Part shown: positions 50,101 to 63,904 of the stretch, piece by piece
Position numbering within the stretch: the stretch's first letter is position 1
Layout of the letters: the number at the start of each line of letters is the position of its first letter
Origin: Montifringilla adamsi
Lineage: Eukaryota; Chordata; Aves; Passeriformes; Passeridae
NCBI GenBank assembly: GCA_017590115.1
Contig: JAGGNK010008892.1
Coordinates: 2,363,383-2,427,382 of the forward strand
DNA: 64,000 nucleotides
Reading direction: 5' to 3'
Made by a program: the position numbers and the translations under genes
The notes under the pieces: model-generated
Databases searched by the model: none
The model's input: the letters and a program-made list of their open reading frames with translations, nothing else
Told to the model about the DNA's origin: nothing

Positions 50101-52389
50101 TTCCAGCCTTAAAAAAGATTTTTCAGTCTCTGCCTTTCCAGAGAATTTTCACATACTTGACCCCTTCACACACCACCTTTCTCTGACAGAAATATCTCCC
50201 CAGTCATGTTTTTCAGGCCAATCCCATTGCTGCTGCCTCCTCCTGGACCCCTTTCCTACAGCACTGAGTTGGAATTGACTGGAGTCAGTACCACAGTGTC
50301 TCCCCAGCCCAGGGGTACAGGATTCGCCCTGCCACATGTCACATCCCAGCCTGAAGTTCAGGTTGGACATCCAAGGGCCTTACAGGGCAAGTTCACCATT
50401 GATGTGATCCACACTAGCCCCTGTAGAAGTGTCTGGCATTTCCACTCCGTACACAGCAGGAAGATCCCTCCCATAGAGGGAGACCTGTGCTTGGGGAGCT
50501 GCCTCCTGTTCACGCCAGACTTTTGATCAACCTCAGCCAAGAGCTTTTTGCCATCCTGCCTTCCAACACACTTGGAGAGAGACCAAAATCCTCACAGACT
50601 TCAGAGAGACCAAAAACACTGGTGATTTATTACAGGCATTCCCTAGTCCATGATCCATGGCAAAGAAGAGCATTTCCCTGGTCCCTGCAGCATCAGCAGG
50701 TTGATCTCTGGCAGCTCAGTGCCGAGGCTGCAGTGTGAGGACAACTGCTGCCTGGTACATGGGGAAGAGTTGAACGGCTCAGGATCTCCCCCCTCACATC
50801 TCACAGCTCACACAGTGGTGACTGAAAATGCAGTTGGCTCAGCCCTTCATGCTCACCATGCCCCAGTGTGGGGCATTCATGTCAGCACCACCCCAAGCAT
50901 CGCCTGATAGAGGAGAGCCTCACTTCTTCCTTCGATCCAAGGGCAGTACCTGCTTTGTCCCAGCAGGCAGCCACGGCTAACTGGAACACCCCCCAGCCCC
51001 ACCACAGGACAGCAAAGGTCTGGAAAAATGACAGCAATGAGCAAGACAGACCACACAGAGAGAAGTCGGAGAAGGAGGCAGTGAGGCCAGTACCACCAGG
51101 GGTGACACCTGACCTCAGGAGCAAGCTCAAAAAGCAGGCAGAGGGACCCTACTGGCTTGGCACGCATTTGAGCGGTTGTAAGTCCGCTCCCTTGCTAGCC
51201 GCACTGCTACAATGTCTAGAGGATGCAAAGCTGCTAGTTCACCTTCCCGGCGCTCGGTGAGCACAGCCCCGGCCCCGCAGCAGCAGCACGTACCTGCATG
51301 GTGACCGTGCTGGTCTCCACGGGGACGCAGCGGAGACCCTCGTCCCCACAACAGCCTCCACAGCGCTGCAGGGAGACGCACGAGGGTCTGAAAATGTACT
51401 CCACCTCGTTGGGGAATTCGGTAATGACGTCCACCAGCTGCTCTAGAGGCCGGCAGAAGCTACGATTCCAGATCTCCCGAAAGGTAAGGACTGCAAGAGA
51501 CAGGGACAGGGACGATAAGGAGGCGCCCAGAGAGGCAGAGCCCAGCCGAGCCGCTGCGGGGCAGGTGCAGCAGCCGCGGGGGGATCCTGCAGCCACCACG
51601 GAGCACAGGGGAGTAAAGGACCACTTTGTGCTCCCAGAAAGTCCGTCACCGTACTGTGCACATCACTGTGCGGGGGCTCACACAGCCGCCCCGACAGGCT
51701 CTTTCTCCCTCTATCTGCCAGCTCCGTCTCCTTCCCAGGCACTCTGCTCACCCCGAGCTCCGCCGCGAAGGGGCTCCCCCGCATCTCGCCCGGCCGGACA
51801 GCCGTCCCCAGGGGCTTTCCAGCAGGGAGAGTTGAAGCGGAGCGCTCCCACCCGGGACCCCGCATGCCGGCACCGCAGGGGCGGCAGTCTGGGGACTGGG
51901 CTGTGCTCCGCTCCGGCTCGCGGCGGTGCCCGGTGCCCGAGGAGGGCTGGGGGCACCAGGTTCCTCCGAGCCTCGGCACAGCTCCCGGCTGCCTCCCCGG
52001 CTGTCACCACGGGACTCCAGAGGTAACACAGCCCCGGGTAGTACCCAACGCGCCCCGGCCTTGCGCGAAGCCTTCCCTGGGTTGCTGCCCCCTCCCAGCC
52101 GGGGCACCGGCGGCCGCCCACCACCAACTCACCGGGAGACTCCGTGCTGGCGGTCCCCCTTTCCTCCGGGGCCTGCAGGGAGGGAAAGGCGAGCTCTGGA
52201 GGGGCAGCACGGGGTGACCCGCTGCCGCCCCCCGCCCAGCGCCGGGAGCAGCTGTCCCGGCCTCCGTGGCCACCCCGGGCAGCCGCACCCTGCTCCGATC
52301 CCCTCCCGCCCCTCGGCTCTCACCGGGGCTGGCGGTGCCCCCAGCGTCCCGGCCACCAGCAACCGCAGGAAGGCGCCGAGCAGCCGCAT
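47178..52389 (-). CDS. PGF: Placental growth factor (VEGF family ligand), seven coding exons
   Basis: Secreted cystine-knot ligand of the VEGF family; mammalian PGF binds VEGFR1 and neuropilins. Coding exons on the minus strand: 52389-52324, 52172-52133, 51490-51294, 49846-49770, 48088-48059, 47968-47906 and 47199-47178. Phases agree throughout. The long form is 164 residues; skipping the 63-bp sixth exon gives 143, paralleling human PGF-2 and PGF-1 (170 and 149 from memory). MRLLGAFLRLLVAG is the signal peptide core. The VEGF domain (about 42-126) has PSCVSLQRCGGCCGDEGL and all eight cystine-knot cysteines, closing at RCECR. The last exon encodes CGTPRR, like the mammalian CGDAVPRR end. The signal peptide and this ending favour PGF over VEGFA. 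The start lies 88 bp from an assembly gap on the promoter side, but the coding sequence is complete. Confidence 0.93.
47906..47968 (-). other. PGF: PGF basic cassette exon (heparin-binding type)
   Basis: This 63-bp exon begins after acceptor TTCTAAAG and ends at donor GTAAGT, entering and leaving in phase 2, so it can be skipped without a frameshift. It encodes a very basic stretch beginning RRRSKGRGKRRQDKK and ending KDCEL. Size, position and composition match the 21-residue insert that distinguishes human PGF-2. A second potential donor, GAG|GTAAGA, lies 20 bp into the exon; its use would shift the frame. Confidence 0.85.
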
Positions 52390-52960
52390 CGCCGCTCCCG
52401 CCGCCCCGGTAGAGACTCGGCGCCGCCACTACCGCCCCGCCGCCCCCGGCATGCCGCCCCGACGCCGGGCCACCTCCNNNNNNNNNNNNNNNNNNNNNNN
52501 NNNNNNNNNNNNNNNNNNNNNNNNNNNNNNNNNNNNNNNNNNNNNNNNNNNNNNNNNNNNNNNNNNNNNNNNNNNNNNNNNNNNNNNNNNNNNNNNNNNN
52601 NNNNNNNNNNNNNNNNNNNNNNNNNNNNNNNNNNNNNNNNNNNNNNNNNNNNNNNNNNNNNNNNNNNNNNNNNNNNNNNNNNNNNNNNNNNNNNNNNNNN
52701 NNNNNNNNNNNNNNNNNNNNNNNNNNNNNNNNNNNNNNNNNNNNNNNNNNNNNNNNNNNNNCCCGCCCCGGCCCCGCCGCGGGGCGGGAGCAGGTGCCCG
52801 GCCCCGGCCCCGCGGGGACGGCCGGTGCTCCCGGACGCGGCGGAGCCTCCTCTTCCAGCGCCCCCGCACCGCCTCCGGCCATTACTCCATCGGGCTGCCC
52901 CGGCGCTTCCATTCACCGTCCCGTGCCCGATGAATCCCCGGCCGGCGGGAACCACCGGGG
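52390..52960 (-). promoter_or_regulatory. PGF: PGF CpG-island promoter region, interrupted by a gap
   Basis: Very GC-rich, CpG-dense sequence upstream of the PGF start and on both sides of the N run; the dense zone starts inside the gene at about 51500. The gap hides the core promoter, so no TATA box or transcription start can be called. Confidence 0.55.
52478..52761. other. Assembly gap (284 N)
   Basis: A run of N in the GC-rich PGF promoter. ORFs crossing it consist largely of unknown residues and are not evidence of coding. Confidence 1.
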
Positions 52961-55900
52961 CTGTGCTGGGCTTCTCGGCTTGCTGTTTTCACTGCTCCGT
53001 GCCCATCCACTCATTCTGTGCCCACCTGGCTCCTGCCTCCATACAACAGCCCCTTTCTCACGCATCCTCTTCATTCCTCTGCTGATGCCCCGTTCCCACT
53101 CAGACTTCCAGTGACTGTCTGCCCACCCCCTTCCCCCTCAAGCTGCCCCGTGTCTGTTCCATCAGCTCCTGCTGTTGGACCCCTGCCAAAGGGTTTCCAG
53201 CTCCCCAGCCCCAGGGACAGCATCCTGCTTCTGATCTACAGCTTGGAAGGGAAGGGCATACAGCAAGTCTCAGGTCGAACCCTGCTGCGAACCCAAAGAA
53301 GCTCTGTTGGCCTTTTCTGTTCTATTTTTAAGCCCCAGAGGCCAGGGAAGCTGGAACTATGGGAGGTGTGATGAGATGCCAACAGGCAACACGATCCCCC
53401 GTGGGCTGCAGGTCCTAGGGAAATAACAAGCTCTGTGTCCGTGCCAGGATTCACGTTTCTGTCCTCCTGGGAGAGTGGGGAGGCTGCTTCAGGACTTCCC
53501 TACCCAACACCATGTGAGGTCTGTCCCTGCAGCATGAGGATGCCAGTGATCTGCTCCCAGCCCTGTGGGATCTGTCCCCAGGGGATGCAGGAATGTCAGC
53601 TGCCTGTCCACAGCCCTGTTGGGCCATGCAAGTGGCAGTGACTCAGGCTGGGCTCAGTCAGGAGCTTCTAGGCATTCACCACTGAGTATGTGACAAAGCT
53701 ACTGAAGGAAGGCCTGGCAAATTAGCATGGAGATGCTGCAGAGATAAGCACACAGAAATCCCAGCCCCACTGCGGGGAGGGTGTGCTGCAGTTCATCACT
53801 CAGCGGCACAGCACCAACTCAGCAGCTGCTGGGGCTGCTGTGGCAGCATTCAGTACCTGTTCCTTCTGGCTGGGCAGCAAAAAGCAGGTAACATCTTTAA
53901 TGTGATGACTGGAGCATGCCTGTGGTCTCCCTGTGCCACCCTACGGACCCTCCTGGGCCAAGGGGACCCCCTTCCCACTTGCCCAGGGATGGTTGTGAGA
54001 TGGGGGAAGAGAGCATTTCCTCCCATCCGAGAGCAGAGGCCGCCCTGAGCAGCAGCTGCTGCCAACTCACTGGACAGACAGAATCCTGTTATTGCAAAGA
54101 CCGTGACCACATGGGGCCTCATGCCTGTCCTTGCAGGAAGGTCCCTTGGGGCCACCTCTCAGACACAAGGCCAGCCTCTGGTGCTGGAGCAAAGGGCTCT
54201 CCCCCAGGCACTGTGTGGCTGGGGAGACCAACCCTTAATTGCTGAGTGCAGTCCTGTTCCTGGTCTGAAGCTATTTCCTCAGAGGCCTTGGGCAGAGTTT
54301 ACATTCCTGGGATGAGCATCCACTTTCTAGGCAGTGTGGAACAGAGACAGGAGAAAAGGAATAATATTTGGACACCGGTAACCTGTGATCAGCAACATCC
54401 TCCTGCATATGGGAGAAACATCAATCTGGCTGGGGTCACATCTGCTTGCTTTCCCCTCTGCCATGCTCCTCCCCGGGGGGCCAAATCTGCCCTTCCCCAG
54501 CTGCAGGATAGGGCTAGAGGTCGATGCTATAAATGCACCAACATGTCCCTCGTGCCGCCTCCCACTCGGCTCTGGGGAGCAGAGTTACGCATTTTGGGAG
54601 CAAGGGACAGAGGAAGCTCAAGGAACCAGCCAGGCACGTAAGGAAAACAGAGACATTTCCTTAGAGAACAAATGCCTCCCCTGCAGTGAGCCCCACGCAG
54701 TGGCTGCTGACTGAGAGCATCACCTCGGATATGCCACTGCCTGCCTGTGCCACCTCCCTGCCCTGCTCACAGAGCTGAGGAAGGAGGTGGGTGAGGAATG
54801 ATGGTGTGTCCTTGCTGTGGGTGAGCTCTGGCTGTCAGGTGAGGAAGGCCAGCTCTGGCACCCAGCTGCAAGCATGCCATGGCACAGCCCTGCCGGGCTC
54901 CCTCAGGGTGAGGGGCAAGAGCAGGGGCCCTGGCTGCCCATGAGCACTGAAGGAGCCCAGAGGAAGCAGCTGCTCTTCCCTGCAAAACCACACCCCGCCC
55001 ATTGCACTCAAGGTCCCTCTTAAGAAATCTTTTCCATAAAACAGCCCCATTTCAGCACCAGAGTTCTCTCACAGGCATCTTATACCCTGCAAAATCCCAC
55101 CTTTGGTATCTCACATGGAAAGAACCCAACAAAAATTTGTCCCCGCATCATTCTTAAACTGACTGCAGCCAGGACCCCCTGTGTCACCCCTGAAGCCCTC
55201 GGAGAATAACTCTGAAATCCTCAGGGCATTATTTTTGTTCTACTGCTATTTAGGACACATAACTCAGTCTCATCCAAGCTATAGGCTTCTGCCAAGGGAA
55301 GGGCCATGATCCAGTGCCCAGCACAGTCACCCTCTTGTGTTTGACCCCAGTAGGCAAGAACCCCACCAGCAGCTCCCTGTATCCTGCATTGTGACGGGAC
55401 TCCTGAGGTCAAAGCAGCATGAGGATGTAGGGCACTGGGCCCTTCACCTGCCCATCATCCCAGAGCCCCCAGGTCTCCCCCTCGCTATTTCATTTGATTG
55501 CTTTCATTTGATTGCTTCTGGGATCTCTTCTTAGAGAGTCTCCTAAGCTCCATTACCAGAGAGCCAGTCCACAGCTAGGACTGAGATAAACCAGGTCAAT
55601 CATCTGCAGTTTGTATCTCCACAGTGAGAATGAGGATGGGAATGATCGGGCTGGGGCATCCCCAGCTCCAGCCTCTTGGCACAGGTAACCCAGGGCAGGC
55701 AGCCGGTGGGCACAGGGAGCCCAGGCCTCTCTCTCAGGAGACTGTGCTGACTTCTGAGAAACACACGGATCTCCAATGCCCTTGCAGAGCTGCACCAATG
55801 ACCCCTGAACAGTCAGGGCTGCTCCTCAAGGAAACAGCCTTCAAACATCCTACCTGGGCCCTGAAGGACTCCTCAGAGCTGTGCTGCAGCAGCTCCAACC

Positions 55901-58900
55901 CTGAGATGCCCTGGGCAGCACATCCCCTGTCCCTGGCGGCTGGCTGCGGTGGCGTCAGTGCCTCTCCCAGCCCAGGTGCGCAGGGGGATGTGTTTGCTGA
56001 GGGGCAGACTGACAATAGAGGGAAATGGGCCGGGCTGTGCACCCCAATGGTGGTGGCTTACAGCTCCGGCCTCCGCGGCCCGCGGCAGGCGGAAGCGTCC
56101 GGCCTTAGTCAGCCCCGGCCGCACGTGGCAGGAACTCTGCTGTTTGTTTTGGTTCCTGGGGAGGGGAGCTCAGCCTCCCTGGGGACCCACAACCAAACCT
56201 GCAGGCACCTGACAGTCCAGCTCCATGCCTGGGGACATCAGGGTTTGGTCCCCGCGGGTCACAGGCACTGCAGGCTGGCCTAGGTCAGACATGAGTTTTG
56301 GAGGGGCATGGGATGAGCACCAGGACTGCCTGAGAGCATTCCAGGCAGAGAACCCAGGCAAGGGGAATGAATCCTTGGCAAGCCTGGGTACTGCTTTCAG
56401 ACACTAATCCCTTTTGGGGCAGGGATGATGCTACCAAGAAAGATGTCCCTGAGACTGCCAGAGCCAAGCCCTGGGTTGAGTGTGTGTGGCCCTCATCCAG
56501 CCAGCGTTCCAGGAACAGATCAATGTTAGCAGACCCAGTGCCACTCACCCAGTGCTCAGTGGGCAGCCCCACGCTGGGGGGACTGGCCAGGCCAGGGGTG
56601 TTTGCAGAAAAGCACAGCCCTGGAGCAGGGTGAGGCACTGGAGAGCCACACCACAGCCCCAAGCATATGTAGGCACCTACAGGTAAGCGTTCTGTCAGCA
56701 GCCCCGACAGCGAGCGCGGTTACAGTGCCAAAACAACAGCCCCATGCACACCAAGTGCCTGAGAGCAGAGCAGGAAGCAGAGACACAGCACAGCTCACCC
56801 TGCTCTGTCCAAGTCCCTCTCCTGAAGCCCTGGGTGGGAAATGCAGTCCCAGAAAGCCTGCAGGAATTTCTCTCCAGAAGCTGTAGAGTGCTGTGCTTGG
56901 GAAAAACAAGGCTGAGAGCAGGACGGACTGCTGCAGCAGTGTGCATGACCTTCTGGCGCCGGCAGAGACAGAGCACCCTGGGCCCGCACCGCCTGGAGGC
57001 ACCGGGCATGCAACCACGGGAGGGGTGAGATTCTCCCAGCAGGAGCAGCCCTCTCCTCAGGAAAGAGACAGAGACTTTTCCACCAGAGAACCAAGCATAT
57101 TCTGCACATTTATCATGTTTCATCTACCCTGGGGAAAGGACAGTGAGCACTGAACAGCGAAGAGAGGCACACAGGCACAAAGCAGCTGCTGCTCTGCTGC
57201 TGCTGCCCCTGCTCTCCAGCTTTCCCAGCCCAGCCGGTGGGCAGGCAGGGGCTGCCAGGCGCTTTTCTCCCCTGCCAAACTGGAACCCGATCCACACCCA
57301 GCCCAGAGCTTCTGGCCGCTTATCATGTGGATGCAGTTCTCCTGCTTTTAGTTGTCATAATATTGACACAAAGCAAAATAATAGTGATGGCAAGACTCTG
57401 CCTGGCTCTGGAAGGCAAACAGGCAAGGAGACGGGGAGTAGCAGACTCCGCTATTGTGTGGGACAGGGCAGCAGCCAGAGCTGCTTCCAAGCTCTGCTCC
57501 TCAGCATCACTCCTGCTGATAAGAGGGGTTGTGGGATGCGGGCAGAGGGCAAATATAAGCTCCACAGCACACCCTCCCTGCTGAGGAGAGTGAACGTGTG
57601 TATCGGCAGGGCTTCATCCCAGAGGCTTTCCTAGAATGTGGGTGGAGGAGTGGCTCATCTCTCCCTTTCCCCGAAACCTGGCAGCCGCTGAATAGCTGCC
57701 ATCTCCCGCAGCAGACAATGAGCAAAGCGAGGCCGGGGCCAGCTGCAGCGCCGGGAGCGCGTGAGCAGAGGAGCTGCGGGGAGCTGGCTGGTGACCAGGA
57801 AGCAGCCCAGACTGCTGGTGTCACAGACCCCTTGGTGACCACAAAGCGTCCAGGCTGCACTCTGTCTCACTCCAAGGGCCTGGCTTCCTGCAGCCACAGC
57901 AGGTTTGCTCCGGGGCTTCTCTGAAGCCAGCCCAGAGGGATGAGCCCCCAGCAGCACCTCCTCTGTGGTGCTAGCCCAGCCAGCATGCCATGCACCCTCA
58001 AAGTGGTGGCAGGGCCACAGCCAACACCTGCATGGTGCCACTGAGTTTTCTGAGCACTTGTGCCTTTGTGGCAGTGAAAAAAGCCAATGGCTTTTCAGAG
58101 TATGAAGGTCCAGGACACTAATAGCAATGCTGAGGACAACAGCTCCCACCCAGCTCTGTAGCATGCTCCCTCATCCCTTACCAGAGCTTGTTTTCCTACA
58201 TGACATGCAGTGACTTCCCACACTTCCCTCACCTCTTCCTGACCAGCCTGGCCTTTGAACCAGCTGCCTCCAGCTGCCTGTATCACGAGGGGAGACCTGG
58301 GCTACTGCCATAGATGAATGAGCCGACGAGTGAGGCTCCACATCCAGGGCAGGCATTTAGACACCAGCTTCCCATGCCTCTCCCAGGGGCTGGGAAGAGC
58401 AAGAGGCAGCCCAGCTTCCACAACAAGCCCTAGAAAAACCTTCATGCTTCCCAGCCTTGGTCTCTATTTTTAAGGCTCCTAAAAGGAGGGGGGCGCAAAT
58501 TACAAACTTGCTGGCAGGAGAGACGGTCCCTGGGCCAGATTCAGAACCGCCTACTCATTTTCCATAGGGATTGTGGACTCCATTGGTACCACAAGGGTCT
58601 GGCTATGGGCTTGGCCTGCCTGTGTGTGCTGTGCTGACGTGAGGATGAGACAGCAGCCATTTTCCAGACAGAGACAAGCGCACGTATGAGCAGGCGGCCA
58701 AGCCAGGAGCTGCACCAAATCCTTTGCTAACCTGAGGTACTGAATCCATCCTGTCATTCCCCTTAGCAACCCATGCCTGTTTCCCCTTGGCCACCCAGGC
58801 AGTTATGGCAGCCAGGCTTTCCTGAGGACGAGCAGTTTAGGAGACAGCTGTTACCAGAGTCATCAGGAAGACCAGCAGAACACGTGCCCTGGTACCTGTG

Positions 58901-61900
58901 AATGTCAAGCATGCCAAAACTGCCGATGACTCAGACAACGTGTGCGTGCGCCTGAAAAGCCACAGAGCTCGGCTTTCCAGCTATTCACGTACCTGCATTT
59001 GATCAGCAGCTGTTTGTTTGGGCTTTTTGTCTTATTTCCTTGGAAGCTTGAATTCTAAACATACATTCCACGCTCAGTTCAGCTCATCATTTCCATCCCC
59101 TTCACTTACTAAGTGACCTACTTTCTCCCTTGTAGCACACAGAAAACACTGGTTTGGGCTCCCTTCAGCAGATTCATTCCTGCCTCTATGTCTGTGACTG
59201 CAAAATCTTTGGTCTTGACTTGTTTTTGTCTCAGGCCTTTGAGCACAGGTTTTCTAAAGAGCAATCATGTCACACCAAAGATACCTTAGTGCATCCTTCC
59301 CCTCAGACTGTGCTTTGTGTTCTCCCCACACCCATGCACTGTGACCTCCTTCATTCAGTCACTTGTGCTCAGCAAGTGGCTTAGGCACCCAGCAGTAATG
59401 CTGCTTCTGCCCATGTCACCCACCCAGCCTCCACAGTCCATGCCGAGCTGACAGCCTGCCTGCTGCTCCTGCTGGGCCGTGGCTCAGCTGGCTCTCCTCT
59501 GCTGCCTCCTTTTCTTTGCCTGTGCTGAGCGTGAGCAGCTCACTTTGCTTACCCAACTATTGCAGATGAGTTCAATTACTAGAGTTCAGCAAACTGATTC
59601 CCCTCCCTGGCATTTTATCCAGCCCACTTATCCACTGAGAGTTTCTAATCCAAACAGCCTCCCAGCACACGATGTTCCAGTGCTCCCAGGCTCTACCCAG
59701 CCTCTGTCCTGCCTTGTCCTCCCTCACATGAGCACTTGGTGCTCATTCAGCCCCCCAGGGATGCAGAATTCCCTGGGCAGAGGGAAGCAGTGTCTCCAGC
59801 AGTCGGCCCTGGTGGTACAGAGCAGGATGCCATCCTGGCTAGGCTGGCAGCTCTCCAAGGAGGTGAGACAGTTTTCAGCTCCTCTGCGGGCCCATAAAAC
59901 GTGCTGCCATGCTCGGCTGGCCAGCTCATTCCCTGCTTAGCTCTTTTGTGCACATAACCAGCACTGTCTGCAGCTGTGTCAGCCTCCTCGCTTGCTTGTG
60001 CACCAGCTGGGAAGCTGCAGCCACCAACTCTGCCCAGGGCACACCCGGGAAGGGAAGGAGGGTGGGCTGTGCAGGAGACAGTTCCCTGTGCCTGTGGCAA
60101 CAGAGGGAGGTCCTGCTCCATTACACTCAGCAGCTGTGGAGCAGCAGGTGAGATTCCTTCCAGTTGCACAGGGCTGCACCTCCCCACCCCCCGTCGCTTC
60201 TGCACAGTGCCACGGCCTGCAGGCAGTGGGATTTTAGCAGAGTACACCAGGCACCGACATGAACCTTTCCTTCCCCACTTGCCCTATGCTCCTGTGCTGT
60301 CTTTGCTGCCCGTCCTCTTCCTCAACAGCTCCTTTTGAGTCCTGCTGGGCAGTCCTTGTCTAACTCACTGGGTCCTGCCAGCAGCAGCTGGCTAGTGACA
60401 GTCAGATGTCCCGTAGCCATGGTCCCCGCGAGCAGCCTGGGGTTTGTCTCGCAGCTCTCCAGAGGGCCCCAGGCTTTGGCTCAGCTCCGCTATGCAGAGC
60501 TAACGGCTCCTGAAATCCCCATTCAGAGGCTTTCATTCATGAAACACAGGGCAGCAGACCAAGCGCAGGACTCTGTCCCTCAAGGGACACCAGGCTGCCA
60601 GCTGCCTAAACTGGCTGTGGAAGCAGTGCCCGGCAGAAAGTGCTACAGGGAAAAGAACAGAAACAGCACAAACGGGAAAAGCTCTGCAGCCTGGCAAAGC
60701 GCTGGGAAAAAACTGTCCTGCAATAGTTACTGGGACCAAAGCAGGGAATGTAAACAGCCCAGCATCCACAAGGAGGTCATAACCTCAGAGCCCAGTTTCC
60801 CTTCCTCTGCTCCATCCTGCCTAATCTCCAAGAGCTGCTCTGTTTACTAGCAAGATAAGTAAACAAACAAAGGAAAGCTCCAACGCAGTGATTTTTATTT
60901 TTCTGGCCAATCCACAGGTCCCAGTCCCTGGGTGCACGTGTGGGAGCTGTTTCTGCACGCCAAGGCAGCTGGCACACTGCACTGCAGGACCAGCAGCTGG
61001 CACAGCCTGGCCAGCCCTGCCTGTAAGTGCCTGTGCAGAGGGGCAAAGGGGGAAGGGGGTTTCCCTGTACAGATGCAGAGCTGGGCAGACCTTGCTCCAG
61101 GGAACTCCGATTTATACACTGTGGAAGAAAACACAGAAGGTCCAGGGAGCTCCGATTTACACCCTGTGGAATGGGGAACCAGGACATGTCCAGCTGGGAC
61201 AGTGAGGTCCAGCACAGTGGAGCAATAGCTGGGCAAACCCTGTCACCCTCTACTGACTTTCTCCAGGGGCAAAGGATGGGACAAGCTCATAATGGAGTGA
61301 AATTCTGACTTCTGTCCAGGGCTGCAGCAGCCGCCAAGCACATCCAGTCAAACTCAGATGCGTGGCTTTTTGCCAGGCATTGGAGGAATACAGTGAGCTT
61401 CCTTCCCCAGGCTGCTGGGCTTTCTGCCTTCCAGGCACACAGGGGCACTTGAGGAAGCAGGAGGAATGGAGAGGCATGGAAGGACTCAGTCCCCTGCAGG
61501 CTTTGGGTGACAAATCACCTGCATTAATTCCTCAGACCCAACACACCAGCTGCTGGTATTTTGCTGGGGACCCAACAGTCCCTGGACAGGAGCTGGCTGT
61601 AGGGCGAGTCCTAAGTCAACCAGACAAACGCAAATAAGATGTCGTGAACATCCAAGGCCCTACAGGCCTCAGCATGAAGCAATCACTGAAATCTTCCAGC
61701 ATAAAACTGTTTGCTTTTATTTCCTAATCTCAAACAACAGGACACAGACCAGAGCGATAGAGTAAAGCAGTAAGGCAATGAGAATTATTCCAAGGCTCCT
61801 GCCTGTTCCCTGGACACATTGCTCCAGGAACTAGACACAAAAGAGCTACATTCCTGCCTTATCCAGGGCCGGTTCTGGCTCTGCCAGCAAGAACAACTGG

Positions 61901-61960
61901 GCTGCCAGGAACTGCGCCTTTCCCGGCCCGTTTGATTTGGCTCTGCAGAGGCCGGCGCAG
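52961..61960. other. Intergenic sequence between divergent PGF and EIF2B2
   Basis: About 9 kb with no coding exon I can recognise. The many ORFs of 60-220 codons overlap on both strands and lack domain signatures or splice-flanked conserved segments. A 31-bp unit is duplicated near 61096-61171. No clear transposon is visible. Confidence 0.5.
61096..61171. repeat. Two-copy 31-bp duplication, 45-bp period
   Basis: The segment beginning TCCAGGGAACTCCGATTTA at 61096-61126 recurs at 61141-61171 with three substitutions. Confidence 0.8.
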
Positions 61961-62208
61961 CCCGCTCCAAAGCAAACCCGCTCCAGAGCAAACCCGCTCC
62001 AAAGCACAGTCGCTCCAAAGCGAACCCGCTCCGGAGCAAACCGCTCCAAAGCGAACCCTCTCCGGAGCACACTCGCTCCAGGGCACACCCGCTCCAAAGC
62101 GAACCCGCTCCGGGGCACGCCCGCCCCTAAAGCCAGTCCGCCCCTAAAGCCAGCCCGCTCCCGAAGCCAGCCCGCTCCCGAAGCCCGCCCGCTCCGCAGC
62201 GAACCCTC
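61961..62208. repeat. 16-bp minisatellite upstream of EIF2B2
   Basis: About 15 head-to-tail copies of a 16-bp unit with consensus CCCGCTCCAAAGCRAA. Copies diverge by a few bases and change toward CCCGCCCCTAAAGCCAG and CCCGCTCCCGAAGCC at the right end. The array stops about 130 bp before the EIF2B2 start codon. Because 16 is not a multiple of 3, all frames cycle through the same peptides, which explains the long spurious ORFs on both strands. Confidence 0.93.
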
Positions 62209-62338
62209 CCGTGCGCTCTGGGCACCGCCCCCCGCCGGACACGCTTCTCATTGGCTGGGCCGCCGCCGGGGGGCGGGCACAGCTCGGCAGCCTCCGCCAA
62301 TGGGACGGCGGGGGGGCGGAAGCGGAAGTGCCGCCGCC
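62209..62338 (+). promoter_or_regulatory. EIF2B2: EIF2B2 core promoter and 5' UTR
   Basis: A GC-rich, TATA-less promoter with an inverted CCAAT box (ATTGG, 62250-62254), a direct CCAAT box (62297-62301) and an ETS/GABP-type CGGAAGTG at 62323-62330, just before the ATG. This is a usual housekeeping arrangement. The transcription start is probably within tens of bases of the ETS site. Confidence 0.65.

Positions 62339-63904
<1,566 letters not shown>

Noticed and set aside
51926..53085. Long ORFs of 200-335 codons across the N run
   Set aside because: Most of their length is unknown bases; the rest is GC-rich sequence overlapping PGF exons on the other strand.
61785..62147. ORFs with repeated peptides near the EIF2B2 promoter on both strands
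   Set aside because: They are translations of the 16-bp minisatellite, which keeps frames open without coding selection.
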